Source: Prochlorococcus marinus str. GP2 (GTDB taxonomy: Bacteria > Cyanobacteriota > Cyanobacteriia > PCC-6307 > Cyanobiaceae). Taken from it: a stretch of 64,000 nt of DNA. The stretch is taken from assembly GCF_000759885.1 (NCBI RefSeq), contig NZ_JNAH01000002.1:62001-126000 (forward strand), written 5' to 3'. Below, piece by piece: positions 31,334 to 40,452 of the stretch. Numbering within the stretch: the first letter of the stretch is position 1; each line of letters opens with the position of its first letter. The notes beneath the pieces were generated by a model, which saw only the letters and a list, made by a program, of their open reading frames with translations, was not told the origin of the DNA and made no database searches. Position numbers and translations under genes: made by a program.

Positions 31334-32614
31334 TTGAATAACTTAAAAAATCTTAGAGGAACTGTAGATCTTTTACCTGATCAATTAATCAAGTGGCAAA
31401 ATGTTGAGAAAATTATACTTGAACAGCTTTCAAGAGCATCTATCAAAGAAATAAGAACTCCAATATTGGAAATGACTGAATTATTTATAAGAGGAATTGG
31501 GGAAGGGACAGATGTTGTCAGTAAGGAAATGTATACATTTCTAGATAGAGGAGAGAGGTCTTGCACTCTAAGGCCTGAAGGGACAGCATCTGTAGCACGA
31601 GCGATAATTCAAAAAGGAATGTCCTCTAATCCTCTTCAAAAACTATGGTATATGGGCCCTATGTTTAGATATGAAAGACCTCAAGCAGGGAGGCAAAGAC
31701 AGTTTCATCAGTTAGGTGTTGAGTTTATAGGATACGAATCAGTAAGAAGTGATGTTGAAATTATTGCGTTGGCTTGGGATATTTTAGAAAAATTAGGATT
31801 AAAAAAACTTAATCTTGAAATTAATTCTTTAGGTGATTTGAATGATAGATTAAATTTTCAAAAATCTTTTTTAAAATGGCTACAAATAAATAAAGATTTT
31901 TTAGATTTAGATTCTCAGAATAGAATCGATAAAAATCCTTTAAGGATTTTAGACACCAAGAATAGTCAAACAAAAAAAATCCTTGAAAGTTCTCCAAAAT
32001 TACATGATTTTTTATCTAAGAAAAGTCTTGAAAGATATTTGGAATTAAAAAATCAATTAGAAAGTCTAAAAATACCTTTCATAGAAAACTTTAATTTAGT
32101 TAGAGGTTTGGATTATTACACGCATACTGCTTTTGAGATAACTAGTGGTGCCCTTGGTTCGCAAGCTACTGTATGCGGGGGAGGCAGATATGACAATTTA
32201 ATAAAACAAATGGGAGGGAAAGATACACCTGCAATTGGATTCGCTATTGGTTTAGAAAGACTAATACTTTTAGCAGGTAAAGAGCTAGATGTTGAAAGAA
32301 GAACGGATATTTATATTGTTAATCAAGGATTACTCGCTGAACCATTCGCTATAAACTTATCTCGAAAACTTAGAAATTTTGATCTGCTTGTTGAATTGGA
32401 TTTGAGTGGAGCTTCTTTCTCAAAGCAACTTAAAAAGGCAAATAAACTCAATTCTAAAAGTATTGTTGTAATAGGAGATCAAGAAGCAGCTAATAAAGAA
32501 TTTGTTATTAGGCTATTTGATAAAAAAAACTCAGTAAACAATGAAGAGGTAATACCTTTTGATAGTGATATTAAATTAGAGCGATGGCTAAATAGTAATT
32601 TAATTCTAAAGTGA
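31334..32614 (+). CDS. hisS: Histidyl-tRNA synthetase
   Basis: Class II synthetase charging tRNA-His. Motif 2 is in MFRYERPQAGRQRQFHQLG (about 112-130), the histidine-specific block is LVRGLDYYTHTAFEI (about 254-268), the second is GGGRYDNLIKQMGG (about 282-295), and the C-terminal anticodon-binding domain follows to residue 426. The start is TTG 31334 with little upstream leader. Its stop overlaps the start of the next small gene by 4 bp. Confidence 0.96.
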   Translation: MNNLKNLRGTVDLLPDQLIKWQNVEKIILEQLSRASIKEIRTPILEMTELFIRGIGEGTDVVSKEMYTFLDRGERSCTLRPEGTASVARAIIQKGMSSNPLQKLWYMGPMFRYERPQAGRQRQFHQLGVEFIGYESVRSDVEIIALAWDILEKLGLKKLNLEINSLGDLNDRLNFQKSFLKWLQINKDFLDLDSQNRIDKNPLRILDTKNSQTKKILESSPKLHDFLSKKSLERYLELKNQLESLKIPFIENFNLVRGLDYYTHTAFEITSGALGSQATVCGGGRYDNLIKQMGGKDTPAIGFAIGLERLILLAGKELDVERRTDIYIVNQGLLAEPFAINLSRKLRNFDLLVELDLSGASFSKQLKKANKLNSKSIVVIGDQEAANKEFVIRLFDKKNSVNNEEVIPFDSDIKLERWLNSNLILK

Positions 32615-32886
32615 TGCTCTTTAAGTTAATGATAATTTTTATTTTCATAGTAATTTTTTTCTATTTAAAAAATTCTTTAAAAGTTAATAGGAAAAAAAAA
32701 TTTTTAAAAGAGAACAACTTAATAACACTTAATAAGAAGAACCTGTATAAATGGATGAATTTAACTAAAACAGAAAGATATAAACAATCAAAACAAGAAT
32801 CTATTGCCTATTTAAATAAAAGAAAAGTTCTACTTGAAGAAATTAGAGAAGAATATAAAAAAATTTCTAAAAGAAAATCTAGATAA
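32614..32886 (+). CDS. Small single-pass membrane protein, hypothetical
   Basis: About 90 residues: one N-terminal hydrophobic helix (LMIIFIFIVIFFYL), then a long, highly charged Lys/Glu-rich helical tail (KNLYKWMNLTKTERYKQSKQ, ...EEIREEYKKISKRKSR) that is probably coiled coil on the cytoplasmic side. GTG at 32611 overlaps the hisS stop (GTGA); an ATG follows directly at 32614 and is chosen. I recognise no family. Confidence 0.6.
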   Translation: MLFKLMIIFIFIVIFFYLKNSLKVNRKKKFLKENNLITLNKKNLYKWMNLTKTERYKQSKQESIAYLNKRKVLLEEIREEYKKISKRKSR

Positions 32887-32900
32887 AATAAATTTAGACA

Positions 32901-33206
32901 TTGATTTTGGATAATTTCTGGACTTCTAAAAAACCCATAAATGGATTGAGACATTTTGTTTTGGTTAATGAGACTAAAGAAAAAGGAAATATAACTTTTT
33001 TGATGGTCTCTGTCCTTGATTCTGAAATTAATATAAAAATTACTTTCGAAGAATTAACAAACAGTGGGGAATGGTGTAAGGGATGGATCAATCTTCCTAA
33101 GAATAAATCTATTACTGAAGAATATAGTAATTATAAATCCAGAAATAAAGAAGGTGGAAAATATGATGTATTCGTTAATGCCGATTCTTTTTTTAATATA
33201 TCTTAA
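32901..33206 (+). CDS. TIGR02450-like Trp-rich small protein
   Basis: 101 residues. FWTSKKPINGLRHFVLVNE near the N-terminus and FEELTNSGEWCKGWINLPK near residue 50-68 resemble the small tryptophan-rich family TIGR02450 (WT...HF...L...W..GW). TTG start at 32901 (a second TTG is at 32907), 14 nt after the preceding gene, so likely same transcript as hisS. Function unknown. Confidence 0.6.
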   Translation: MILDNFWTSKKPINGLRHFVLVNETKEKGNITFLMVSVLDSEINIKITFEELTNSGEWCKGWINLPKNKSITEEYSNYKSRNKEGGKYDVFVNADSFFNIS

Positions 33207-33341
33207 TTTAATTTATATCTTTTCAATCACTTTACTAAATAAATAAAGGTTTTTTGGTATTTAATAATTATTTAAAAGTTTTACCCCTTTCAAAAAAATA
33301 AAATTAACGTTATCAAGGAATAATAATATTTACAAAATCAA

Positions 33342-33575
33342 ATGTTAGGGGATATATGGAGCTCATCTGAGTTGACCGCTGAAAAATTAGGAATAACTGA
33401 AATCAAACTTTCTTATTTACGTGAAAATGGAATACTAAAACCTGGAATTCATTGGAAAAGTTCTCCGTATGGGCAGAAAAAACCTTGGAAGCCAAAAGCA
33501 CTTTATAATTTAAATACGTGTAGAAATATTATCAATAAATTTTATTTTGAGGAAAATGATAGTGTTGCAGCTTAA
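33342..33575 (+). CDS. Small HTH-like protein, hypothetical
   Basis: 77 residues with ELTAEKLGITEIKLSYLRENG (about 10-30) followed by ILKPGIHWKSS. That layout resembles an excisionase/MerR-like winged helix-turn-helix, in which the helix pair binds DNA and the GxHW turn forms the wing. No partner gene is evident. ATG start at 33342 about 135 nt after the previous gene, so it has its own promoter. Could be a small regulator; confidence is modest. Confidence 0.55.
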   Translation: MLGDIWSSSELTAEKLGITEIKLSYLRENGILKPGIHWKSSPYGQKKPWKPKALYNLNTCRNIINKFYFEENDSVAA

Positions 33576-33617
33576 AAAATTTTTTTGAAGACTAACAAGG
33601 GAAGACGTATCAAATTT

Positions 33618-33794
33618 CTATTCAATTAAATTTTCATTCTTGCATTCAATTAAAGTGTTTTGCAAAGTTGGATACAGGTTAATCATTTTTATATATTGTT
33701 GGGATTTTCTGTAGGATTTCGCAGCCTTTTTGTAATGAACTTCGGATTTCATTTCTAGTGAAATTTTTCTAGAAGAATCTTGAGAAGTAGTCAT
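33618..33794 (-). CDS. Small hypothetical protein
   Basis: From the internal ATG at 33794 the product is 58 residues: MTTSQDSSRKISLEMKSEVH, then a Lys/Tyr/Ser-rich helix. The frame extends to 33845, but the extra 17 residues look non-coding. Nothing identifies a function and the gene may be spurious. Region 33846-34122 beyond it (277 bp) holds no gene I can support and must contain the pcb promoter and leader. Confidence 0.35.
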   Translation of the reverse strand: MTTSQDSSRKISLEMKSEVHYKKAAKSYRKSQQYIKMINLYPTLQNTLIECKNENLIE

Positions 33795-34122
33795 AAGTAT
33801 TAAATAACTTATTCCCTTTTTAATAATTGTTTGAGAAAGAGGCAATAAACATAATGGTTTTATGCAACAAAACTTCTTTTAATGTCAGCAAAAAGAAATT
33901 TATTAAAAGAATATTTACCTTAAAACTATATAAATAGTATTTGAAATCTGATCTCTAATAATAACTTTACTGTTTAAATCTAACTTTTTTCGACGTTTGG
34001 TTGTTCTAATAAATTCTTTTATATTTTGATTAGGATTACTAATTTTTACAATTTTGTTGTGAATTCAACTGTTTGATGAAATTTAAAGTATTCTCAAAAC
34101 GTTTAAGCTAATCATTTCCTAA

Positions 34123-35181
34123 ATGCAAACCTATGGCAATCCAGATACCACTTACGGGTGGTGGGCTGGAAATTCAGGGGTAGCTAATCGCTCAGGAAAA
34201 TTTATTGCTGCTCATGTAGCTCATGCAGGATTAATTGTTTTCTGGGCCGGTGCTTTCACCCTTTTTGAACTTTCACGATTTGACCCTAGTGTCCCAATGG
34301 GTCACCAACCTTTAATCGTTCTTCCTCACTTAGCAACTCTTGGAATAGGGTTTGATGCTAATGGTGTAGCGATGGGAGATACTAAACCTGTACTTGCGAT
34401 AGCAATTGTTCACTTAGTATCTTCTATGGTTTTAGCTGCTGGAGGACTTTTACATTCTCTACTTCTTCCAGGAAATTTAGAAGATTCAGATATTGCTAGA
34501 GCAAGAAAATTCAATATTGAATGGGATAACCCTGACAAATTGACATTTATTCTTGGTCATCATCTCCTTTTCTTAGGATTTGCAGTTATTGCTTTCGTAG
34601 AATGGGCAAGAGTACATGGCATCTATGATCCAGCAATTGGTGCTGTTAGACAAGTTGAGTACGAATTAAACTTAGCAAAAATTTGGAATCATCAAACAGA
34701 CTTTTTGACCATTGATAGTCTTGAAGAAGTAATGGGTGGACATGCCTTCCTCGCTTTCGTTGAGATTACTGGTGGTGCATGGCATATTGCTACTAAGCAG
34801 GTAGGTGAATTTACTAAGTTCAAAGGTAAAGGCCTTCTTTCAGCGGAAGCAGTTCTTTCATGGTCTCTTGCAGGTATAGGCTGGATGGCTATCATTGCAG
34901 CTTTCTGGAGTGCAGCAAATACAACTGTATACCCTGTTGAGTATTTTGGTGAACCACTTGAATTGAAGTTTAGTATTTCTCCTTATTGGATTGATACTGT
35001 TGATCTTCCTGATGGTGAGTTTACATCAAGGGCATGGTTAGCAAATGTTCACTACTACTTTGGTTTCTTCTTTATTCAAGGTCATCTATGGCATGCTTTA
35101 AGAGCGCTAGGCTTTGATTTTAAGAGAGTTACTAATGCTATTAGTAATATTGATAGTGCGACAATTACTCTTAAGGATTAA
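34123..35181 (+). CDS. pcbA: Divinyl chlorophyll a/b light-harvesting protein Pcb
   Basis: Thylakoid antenna protein of the CP43/IsiA family that binds divinyl chlorophyll a and b, replacing phycobilisomes in Prochlorococcus. The 352-residue product has six hydrophobic segments with histidine chlorophyll ligands (AAHVAHAG near 29-36, LGHHLLF near 147-153, HIATK, and [12 protein letters not shown] near the C-terminus). It lacks the large lumenal loop E of CP43, consistent with its ~350-residue length. A single pcb gene of this type is the high-light ecotype pattern, although the rest of the genome is not visible. Codon use is richer in G/C than its neighbours, as expected for a very highly expressed gene. 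It ends in a strong terminator. Confidence 0.97.
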   Translation: MQTYGNPDTTYGWWAGNSGVANRSGKFIAAHVAHAGLIVFWAGAFTLFELSRFDPSVPMGHQPLIVLPHLATLGIGFDANGVAMGDTKPVLAIAIVHLVSSMVLAAGGLLHSLLLPGNLEDSDIARARKFNIEWDNPDKLTFILGHHLLFLGFAVIAFVEWARVHGIYDPAIGAVRQVEYELNLAKIWNHQTDFLTIDSLEEVMGGHAFLAFVEITGGAWHIATKQVGEFTKFKGKGLLSAEAVLSWSLAGIGWMAIIAAFWSAANTTVYPVEYFGEPLELKFSISPYWIDTVDLPDGEFTSRAWLANVHYYFGFFFIQGHLWHALRALGFDFKRVTNAISNIDSATITLKD

Positions 35182-35204
35182 ATTTTTTCTACCTCAATAA
35201 TATT

Positions 35205-35230
35205 AAAGGCCCTTTAATAGGGCCTTTTTT
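35205..35230 (+). terminator. Rho-independent terminator after pcb
   Basis: Perfect 8-bp stem AAAGGCCC (35205-35212) and GGGCCTTT (35220-35227) with a 7-nt loop, running into TTTTTT. It lies 23 nt after the pcb stop codon and is the clearest terminator in the window. Confidence 0.9.
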
Positions 35231-35276
35231 ATTTGAAAAATTTTGTTTATTAATTTAGATTTAAGATTATATATTT

Positions 35277-36656
35277 TTGAAATCATTGAATATTTTTTCT
35301 CTACAAAATAAAGATATTTTTTCAAATTCTCTATTAATAAGTTCCTTTGGATTCTTAATTATATTTTTTTGCTTGATTTTTGGGAGGAAACTAAAACTAG
35401 CTGTTCAGCTCGAAAGGTTTGGACTCCCCATAGCAGTTTTGTCTGGAATTTTAGGTATATCTGTAGGCCCATTTGGAGCGATACACTTTTTGCCAAAAGA
35501 AACAATAAATGTTTGGAGTAAATTTCCTACTCCTCTTTTATCATTGGTCTTCGCAACTTTAATGATGGGTAGACCTATCCCAAATATCAATGGTTTAGTT
35601 AAACCAATTTTCAATCAATTTTTGCTCGCTCTTTCTCTAGGTTTCGGACAATTTTTCATTGGCGGTCTAGTTGTTAAATATTTTTTGCCTCCATCTATGG
35701 AAACTAATCCTTTAATGGGATGTTTGATCGAGGTGGGTTTTGAGGGAGGGCATGGAGCTGCATCTATCATCGGTGAGAGTTTTAATAGACTAGGTTTTCC
35801 AAATGGTTTAGATCTTGGTCTGGCTATGGCAACCATGGGACTTTTATCGTCTTCATTATTAGGCAGCATTTTTATTTTTCTTGGAAGAACTTTAGGTCTT
35901 TCAGATAAAGAGGAAATTTCTGAAAAAAAAAATTTAGAAGAAAAAACTAAGATAGGAATTCTTGCGGATTTAAGAATTTTGATAGTAAATCTTGGATTTT
36001 CTGGTCTTGCAATTTTTTTTGGTGTTTTACTAATTAAATATTTAAAGTATATTTCAAGTTATTTTGGTGATTTTTCGAAGGAAATTATTTTTTCATTACC
36101 AGTATTCCCTTTTATCCTTATAGGTTCCCTCCTTATTAGATATGTTTTAGAGAAAACCAAAAATACAGAATTTATTTCAAATATTCTGCAAAGGGAGATT
36201 GGTATTTTATCCACAGACTTATTGATTTTTACAGCTATGGCAAGTTTAGATATTGAAGTTGTTTTTGATAATTGGGTACTTATTTTAGTGTTTACTATTT
36301 TCGGTTTATTTTGGAATTTAATCTGCATTGCTTTTTTCGCATACTTTATTTTTGACGATTATTGGTTTGAAAAAAGTTTGATTGAGTTTGGGAATTCTAC
36401 AGGAGTAGTAGCTTCTGGGTTGCTTCTTTTAAGGCTTGCGGATCCTAAAAATATTTCTAAGACCTTACCTATTTTTACATCAAAACAGTTATTCGCTCAG
36501 TTAATTCTTTCGGGGGGATTATTCACAGTTCTTGCACCATTAATGATTTCTAAAATTGGGTTGGACTATTGGACAGAAATTTGTGCTCTAATTACGTTCA
36601 CAATACTTTTTATTGCATTGATTTTTAATAAAGTAGAGATGAAAAAGTTTCAATAA
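35277..36656 (+). CDS. gltS: Sodium/glutamate symporter family (GltS-like)
   Basis: Integral membrane protein with about 10-12 helices in two inverted halves. The hallmark GLPIAVLSGILGISVGP (about 49-65) and LMGCLIEVGFEGGHGAASIIGESF (about 147-170, containing the GGHGxA loop) match the GltS reentrant loop, and FGNSTGVVASGLLLLR is the second-half counterpart. GltS imports glutamate with sodium, which fits a marine organism scavenging amino acids. The substrate in picocyanobacteria is untested as far as I know. 459 residues. Confidence 0.85.
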   Translation: MKSLNIFSLQNKDIFSNSLLISSFGFLIIFFCLIFGRKLKLAVQLERFGLPIAVLSGILGISVGPFGAIHFLPKETINVWSKFPTPLLSLVFATLMMGRPIPNINGLVKPIFNQFLLALSLGFGQFFIGGLVVKYFLPPSMETNPLMGCLIEVGFEGGHGAASIIGESFNRLGFPNGLDLGLAMATMGLLSSSLLGSIFIFLGRTLGLSDKEEISEKKNLEEKTKIGILADLRILIVNLGFSGLAIFFGVLLIKYLKYISSYFGDFSKEIIFSLPVFPFILIGSLLIRYVLEKTKNTEFISNILQREIGILSTDLLIFTAMASLDIEVVFDNWVLILVFTIFGLFWNLICIAFFAYFIFDDYWFEKSLIEFGNSTGVVASGLLLLRLADPKNISKTLPIFTSKQLFAQLILSGGLFTVLAPLMISKIGLDYWTEICALITFTILFIALIFNKVEMKKFQ

Positions 36657-36703
36657 TAACCCTAGAATACTTTTAAGTTTAATTTTATTTTAATTTTATT
36701 TTA

Positions 36704-36961
36704 ATGTCATTTTCTTCCTACGATATTCCACCTCAAGAAAATAAAGGGAAGTGGTTTAGGAGTCATTTACTCGGCAGGGAAATCGAACTTGGTGAATTGT
36801 ATAGTCTTGGATCAAATGATTTAGATTTGCTTATGGCTGAGACTGCAGAAATAAGAAGCGATCTTGATTTTAAGGAAAAAAATATAGGTAAATTTAGGAC
36901 TGCAGGATATTTTTTGGAGTTAGCAAGAATAATTGAGAAAAGGAAGTTGTTAGAAAGTTAA
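36704..36961 (+). CDS. Conserved small protein, hypothetical
   Basis: 85-residue soluble, mostly helical protein beginning MSFSSYDIPPQENKGKWF and containing the segment LMAETAEIRSDLDF. No recognised motif. It overlaps the convergent glutathione transferase gene by 4 bp, so its stop codon is constrained by that gene. Confidence 0.6.
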   Translation: MSFSSYDIPPQENKGKWFRSHLLGREIELGELYSLGSNDLDLLMAETAEIRSDLDFKEKNIGKFRTAGYFLELARIIEKRKLLES

Positions 36962-37617
36962 TTAAAGGGGAAATAATTTTTTCCAGAATTTGGTGCCCAT
37001 AATTCATATTTATACATTAAAGATTTAAATTTTATATTACTTTCAAAGGAATCTAACCAGTTTTTTATTGACGGTTTTAAATAATTTGTTCTTTTTTGAC
37101 TTTCACAAGCGATTTTAAATTGTCTTACAAAAGGCCAAATAGACCAATCAGCGATTGTCGGGTTATCTCCATAAAAGTATTTGTTTTCTGCAAGAAGTTC
37201 ATTCCATCTATTAATAAAAATAATCGCCTTTCTGAAATGAAATTCTTCATTACTATCCTGATATCTTGCGGCATATTTGAATCGATCTAAATGATATTTG
37301 AATTCGTTATCGTTTTCATTAATTATTTCAAAAATATCTTCCTTCTTATCATCAGGAAAATATGTTAAGGCAACGTTTTGCTTACTTGACTCTGAGAGTG
37401 CCCATAGGATGATTTCAAGACTTTCTTCAATAACCTCACTATTTTTTTTTATGAGTATTGGAACTGTTTTTGTCTTTGATTTATTCAAAAAATCTAGTGG
37501 TTTATTTTTTAGATCAATTTCTCTTATCTCTACTTTTAATTCACAAATCAATAGGGCCCATCTAACACGAATTGCGTATGGACATCTTCGAAATGAATAT
37601 AAAATATCGGTTGTCAT
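36958..37617 (-). CDS. Glutathione S-transferase family protein
   Basis: 219 residues with an N-terminal thioredoxin-like domain. RRCPYAIRVRWALLI (about 9-23) carries the CPYxxR catalytic cysteine of omega/GrxA-like transferases, and KTVPILI (about 48-55) is the cis-proline glutathione-binding turn. A helical C-terminal domain follows, with NPTIADWSIWPFVRQF (about 152-167), the N-capping-box region. Likely thiol transferase or dehydroascorbate-type function; substrate unknown. Confidence 0.85.
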   Translation of the reverse strand: MTTDILYSFRRCPYAIRVRWALLICELKVEIREIDLKNKPLDFLNKSKTKTVPILIKKNSEVIEESLEIILWALSESSKQNVALTYFPDDKKEDIFEIINENDNEFKYHLDRFKYAARYQDSNEEFHFRKAIIFINRWNELLAENKYFYGDNPTIADWSIWPFVRQFKIACESQKRTNYLKPSIKNWLDSFESNIKFKSLMYKYELWAPNSGKNYFPFN

Positions 37618-37691
37618 TTTGTAAAAACTATTAATTATCTTGATTCTTTTAGTATTATTAAAGTAAGTATAGTATTAATTTTACAACGCAA

Positions 37692-38234
37692 ATGTCGGGA
37701 TATGTTTACCTCATTAGAGTAGGAGACCTTTATAGAATTGGGAAAACTGAGAATCTTGAAAAGAAAATTAAGAAATTAAAACCAGACGAATTATTAACAT
37801 CAATTATGACAAAGGAGCCAGAAACTCTTGAAGCAAGGTTACTTAGAAAGTATAAATCTCAACGAATTCCTGAAACTGGTTACTTAAAGCTTTCTAAAAG
37901 ACAAATTAGAGAATGTAAAAAGCAATTTGAACTAAAGGGAAATTTGCCTCACACTTTAGATGCTGAAGTTTCCATAACTCTATTTGCATCTTTTTTATTG
38001 TTTTCATTAAGTTCCGTTATTTTTAATTATTTAAATTTTGGATTTGTAAAATCTATATCTTATTCTTTCGGAATGGCCTCACTACCAATGATAATGTTAT
38101 TTATTACAGGTAGTTTTGGGGGATACTTTTCTGAAGATTTATCTCTTTTTTCATTGTTAACTAATCGAATAAAAGGTTTATTTATTGCAATTGCAATGCT
38201 TTCCATGGCTTACTTAATTTTCAATTTAGGTTAA
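37692..38234 (+). CDS. GIY-YIG-like domain fused to transmembrane helices
   Basis: 180 residues. Residues 1-85 read like a T5orf172/MUG113-type GIY-YIG domain: GYVYLIRVGDLYRIGKTENL (YVYLI and YRIG replacing GIY and YIG), then EARLLRKYKSQRIPETGYLKLSKRQI. The arginine usually found just after YIG is replaced by lysines (KKIKKL), and no catalytic metal glutamate is obvious, so nuclease activity is uncertain. Residues ~95-180 contain three hydrophobic segments. A membrane-tethered GIY-YIG-like protein is unusual. Confidence 0.65.
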   Translation: MSGYVYLIRVGDLYRIGKTENLEKKIKKLKPDELLTSIMTKEPETLEARLLRKYKSQRIPETGYLKLSKRQIRECKKQFELKGNLPHTLDAEVSITLFASFLLFSLSSVIFNYLNFGFVKSISYSFGMASLPMIMLFITGSFGGYFSEDLSLFSLLTNRIKGLFIAIAMLSMAYLIFNLG

Positions 38235-38938
38235 ATTTCATAATTACAATTTAAGGCAATTTCAAATGGAACTGATTGGGTAGGTAACTTCAGAATAGTT
38301 GAGCATATTTCAGCAATATCTTCGGGTTGTGTCATGCTTGATTTGTCTAAGGAAGAAATATTTTGGGCCATTTTTGTATTAACCCAGCTTGGGCAAATTG
38401 CTGAAACCCTTATATTTTTATCCCAACCTTTATTTTTCATAGTTTGGCATAATCCCATCAAAGCAAACTTTGAAGAAGAATAAGCGGCTAAATCGCCTTT
38501 AGATCTTTTCCCACTCATTGAAACTAAAACAATAATTCTACCTCTGCCTGAATTACATAAATGATCCCAAGAAAGCCTACATAAATTCCAAATTGCCAAA
38601 AAATTGATATTTAATGTATTTAAAATATCTTCTTCATCACCATCCTTGTATAAGAAAGGAACTTTCGATAATACTCCAGAACAATTTATTACTGTATCAA
38701 ATCCTCCAAATTCATGTAAGGTATTCTTTATCCAATTTTGGGCTGTAATTTTTTTTAATGCATCATAGTAATTGATTATAATCTTCCCTTTTGGCCATTT
38801 ATTTGGATCAATAACGCTTCCTTTTAATGATTCTAAATCTCTTATGCCAACACTAATTCTATTGCCTTCTTTTAATTCTTTATGTGCAATATTTAGTCCA
38901 ATACCTCTACTGGCTCCACTTATTAGTATGGTTCTCAT
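38231..38938 (-). CDS. Short-chain dehydrogenase/reductase
   Basis: 235-residue NAD(P)-dependent classical SDR. The nucleotide-binding motif GASRGIG is at 7-13, a conserved NCSG (about 85) stands in the NNAG position, and the catalytic Tyr/Lys pair is in YSSSKFALMG (about 154-163). The C-terminal part is short. Substrate unknown. It overlaps the convergent GIY-YIG gene by 4 bp and lies 7 nt downstream of the lycopene cyclase, so it may be co-transcribed with carotenoid synthesis. Confidence 0.88.
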   Translation of the reverse strand: MRTILISGASRGIGLNIAHKELKEGNRISVGIRDLESLKGSVIDPNKWPKGKIIINYYDALKKITAQNWIKNTLHEFGGFDTVINCSGVLSKVPFLYKDGDEEDILNTLNINFLAIWNLCRLSWDHLCNSGRGRIIVLVSMSGKRSKGDLAAYSSSKFALMGLCQTMKNKGWDKNIRVSAICPSWVNTKMAQNISSLDKSSMTQPEDIAEICSTILKLPTQSVPFEIALNCNYEI

Positions 38939-38945
38939 TTTTAAT

Positions 38946-40229
38946 TTATATGTTTGGAAATATTATCCTAAGTAACATTTTAAATTCTCTACCATGCATA
39001 ATCATAAGACCTCTTTTTACACTCCATGGAGCCTTTATAAACATTATGCACATCGCATATACAATCTCTTTTAAGGAAAGTGTATCAGTTAAAAAACCAT
39101 ACCATTGATTTTTAGGTAGTTGGAAAAAACTTCCAAAAAATTCTCTCAATAGTTTCTCGTCAAATCTCATGAGTTTTTCTAATCCAAATTGGTAAAGTGA
39201 CTTCTTCCGAATTAATTCTTTTGACCACAAAGTTTCCCAACCTTTTCTAGCAATATGATAGGTACTTAGATTTTTGTTTTTAATTGCTTCTGAGACTGCC
39301 TTAGCGACAAGTGGAGCTCTTCTTAAAACATTACCAATTAAATATCCAGATGCAGGATGTACCATTGAAGCAGCACCACCATATCCAAGTATTTGTTGTT
39401 TGAAATCTGGGATTGGCATATTCATAGGGAGAAATAAGCCAAGCTCTTCATGTTGCATGCTTGTGATAGATATATTTCGATAAGAAAGCCTCTTCTCTAG
39501 TCTCTCTTTTAAATTTTCCATTGTTAGAGGATTTACTAAACCAAGAGATGTCTCTTCAAGAAAATATTTCCCATCACCCATATCCATGGCATAAAGAAAA
39601 GTGGGCGGTTCTTTTTTTTGCTCATCGTTAAGATGATCATTTCTATAGTCCATTAATACAAACTGCCCTTTCTTAAGTGGAGGTTTACTAAAATTACCTA
39701 CTATCCCATAACAAGTTTGGACTGCTAAGGGACCACATGATTTTAATTTAAGAAAAACAGGATCATATCCTGTTGCATCTACTACTAATCTTGCAGAGTA
39801 AGTCTTGCCATCTTTTGTAGTTACTGTACTTTTGTTTTTTTCAAAATGTATTTTGTTCGCAAAGCCTTGATGCCATTTAATAAGAGACTTATTGCATTCA
39901 TTAAACCAATAATTGTGGAGTTTCTTCTTATCAAATAGTCCATAATCTAGTGAATGTTCCGTTGCTTTATTCTCGTCGTCCTGTTCTTCTAAAGCGCCAT
40001 GCCCAAAAAAACTTACAGTATTCTTCCATCTATATTCAAGTAAATCCTGAAGCCCAAGTTGATCAACTTCTTTCCCCCAAATGCCATATGTGTTTGGCCA
40101 AGGTTCATCTGGTCCATTTGGAGAAAGCACTTCAACATCTAAATTTTCCTTCCCTAAAGCTGAGGCAATTGCCATACCTGCAGGCCCTGCACCCAAAACA
40201 AGAACATCTGGCAAATTTTCTTTTGACAT
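38946..40229 (-). CDS. crtL: Lycopene cyclase (CrtL family, probably the epsilon/beta type)
   Basis: Flavin-dependent cyclase that closes the ionone rings of carotenoids. The N-terminal FAD motif VLGAGPAGMAIASALGKE is at 10-27; WPNTYGIWGKEVDQLGL and VVDATGYDPV are conserved CrtL segments; GGAASMVHPASGYLIGN near residue 285-300 is the characteristic family block. 427 residues. Prochlorococcus has two paralogues, CrtL-b (beta,beta) and CrtL-e (which makes the epsilon ring of alpha-carotene used with the Pcb antenna). I favour CrtL-e because I recall it lying a few genes from pcb in a high-light strain; the sequence alone does not settle it. Confidence 0.85.
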   Translation of the reverse strand: MSKENLPDVLVLGAGPAGMAIASALGKENLDVEVLSPNGPDEPWPNTYGIWGKEVDQLGLQDLLEYRWKNTVSFFGHGALEEQDDENKATEHSLDYGLFDKKKLHNYWFNECNKSLIKWHQGFANKIHFEKNKSTVTTKDGKTYSARLVVDATGYDPVFLKLKSCGPLAVQTCYGIVGNFSKPPLKKGQFVLMDYRNDHLNDEQKKEPPTFLYAMDMGDGKYFLEETSLGLVNPLTMENLKERLEKRLSYRNISITSMQHEELGLFLPMNMPIPDFKQQILGYGGAASMVHPASGYLIGNVLRRAPLVAKAVSEAIKNKNLSTYHIARKGWETLWSKELIRKKSLYQFGLEKLMRFDEKLLREFFGSFFQLPKNQWYGFLTDTLSLKEIVYAMCIMFIKAPWSVKRGLMIMHGREFKMLLRIIFPNI

Positions 40230-40452
40230 TAAATATAAATCTTATGATTAAAGAAATTTATGGAACAAACTAATACTTCTGCGCTTAGAATTATATTTTC
40301 CATCCAATACTTGTAATGAGTAGATTAATAATAATCAAATTACTCAATTACTAGTGACTAAGCTTTCAGTGTTTTAACAATAATTTATAAGATTACAAAA
40401 TAAAAAATACTTTAAAATTTTTTTTATTATAAAAAAATAGATAGCGAGTTAA

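Noticed and set aside
33064-33246. A 60-codon frame over the TIGR02450-like gene
   Set aside because: It overlaps the better-supported frame and has no family features.
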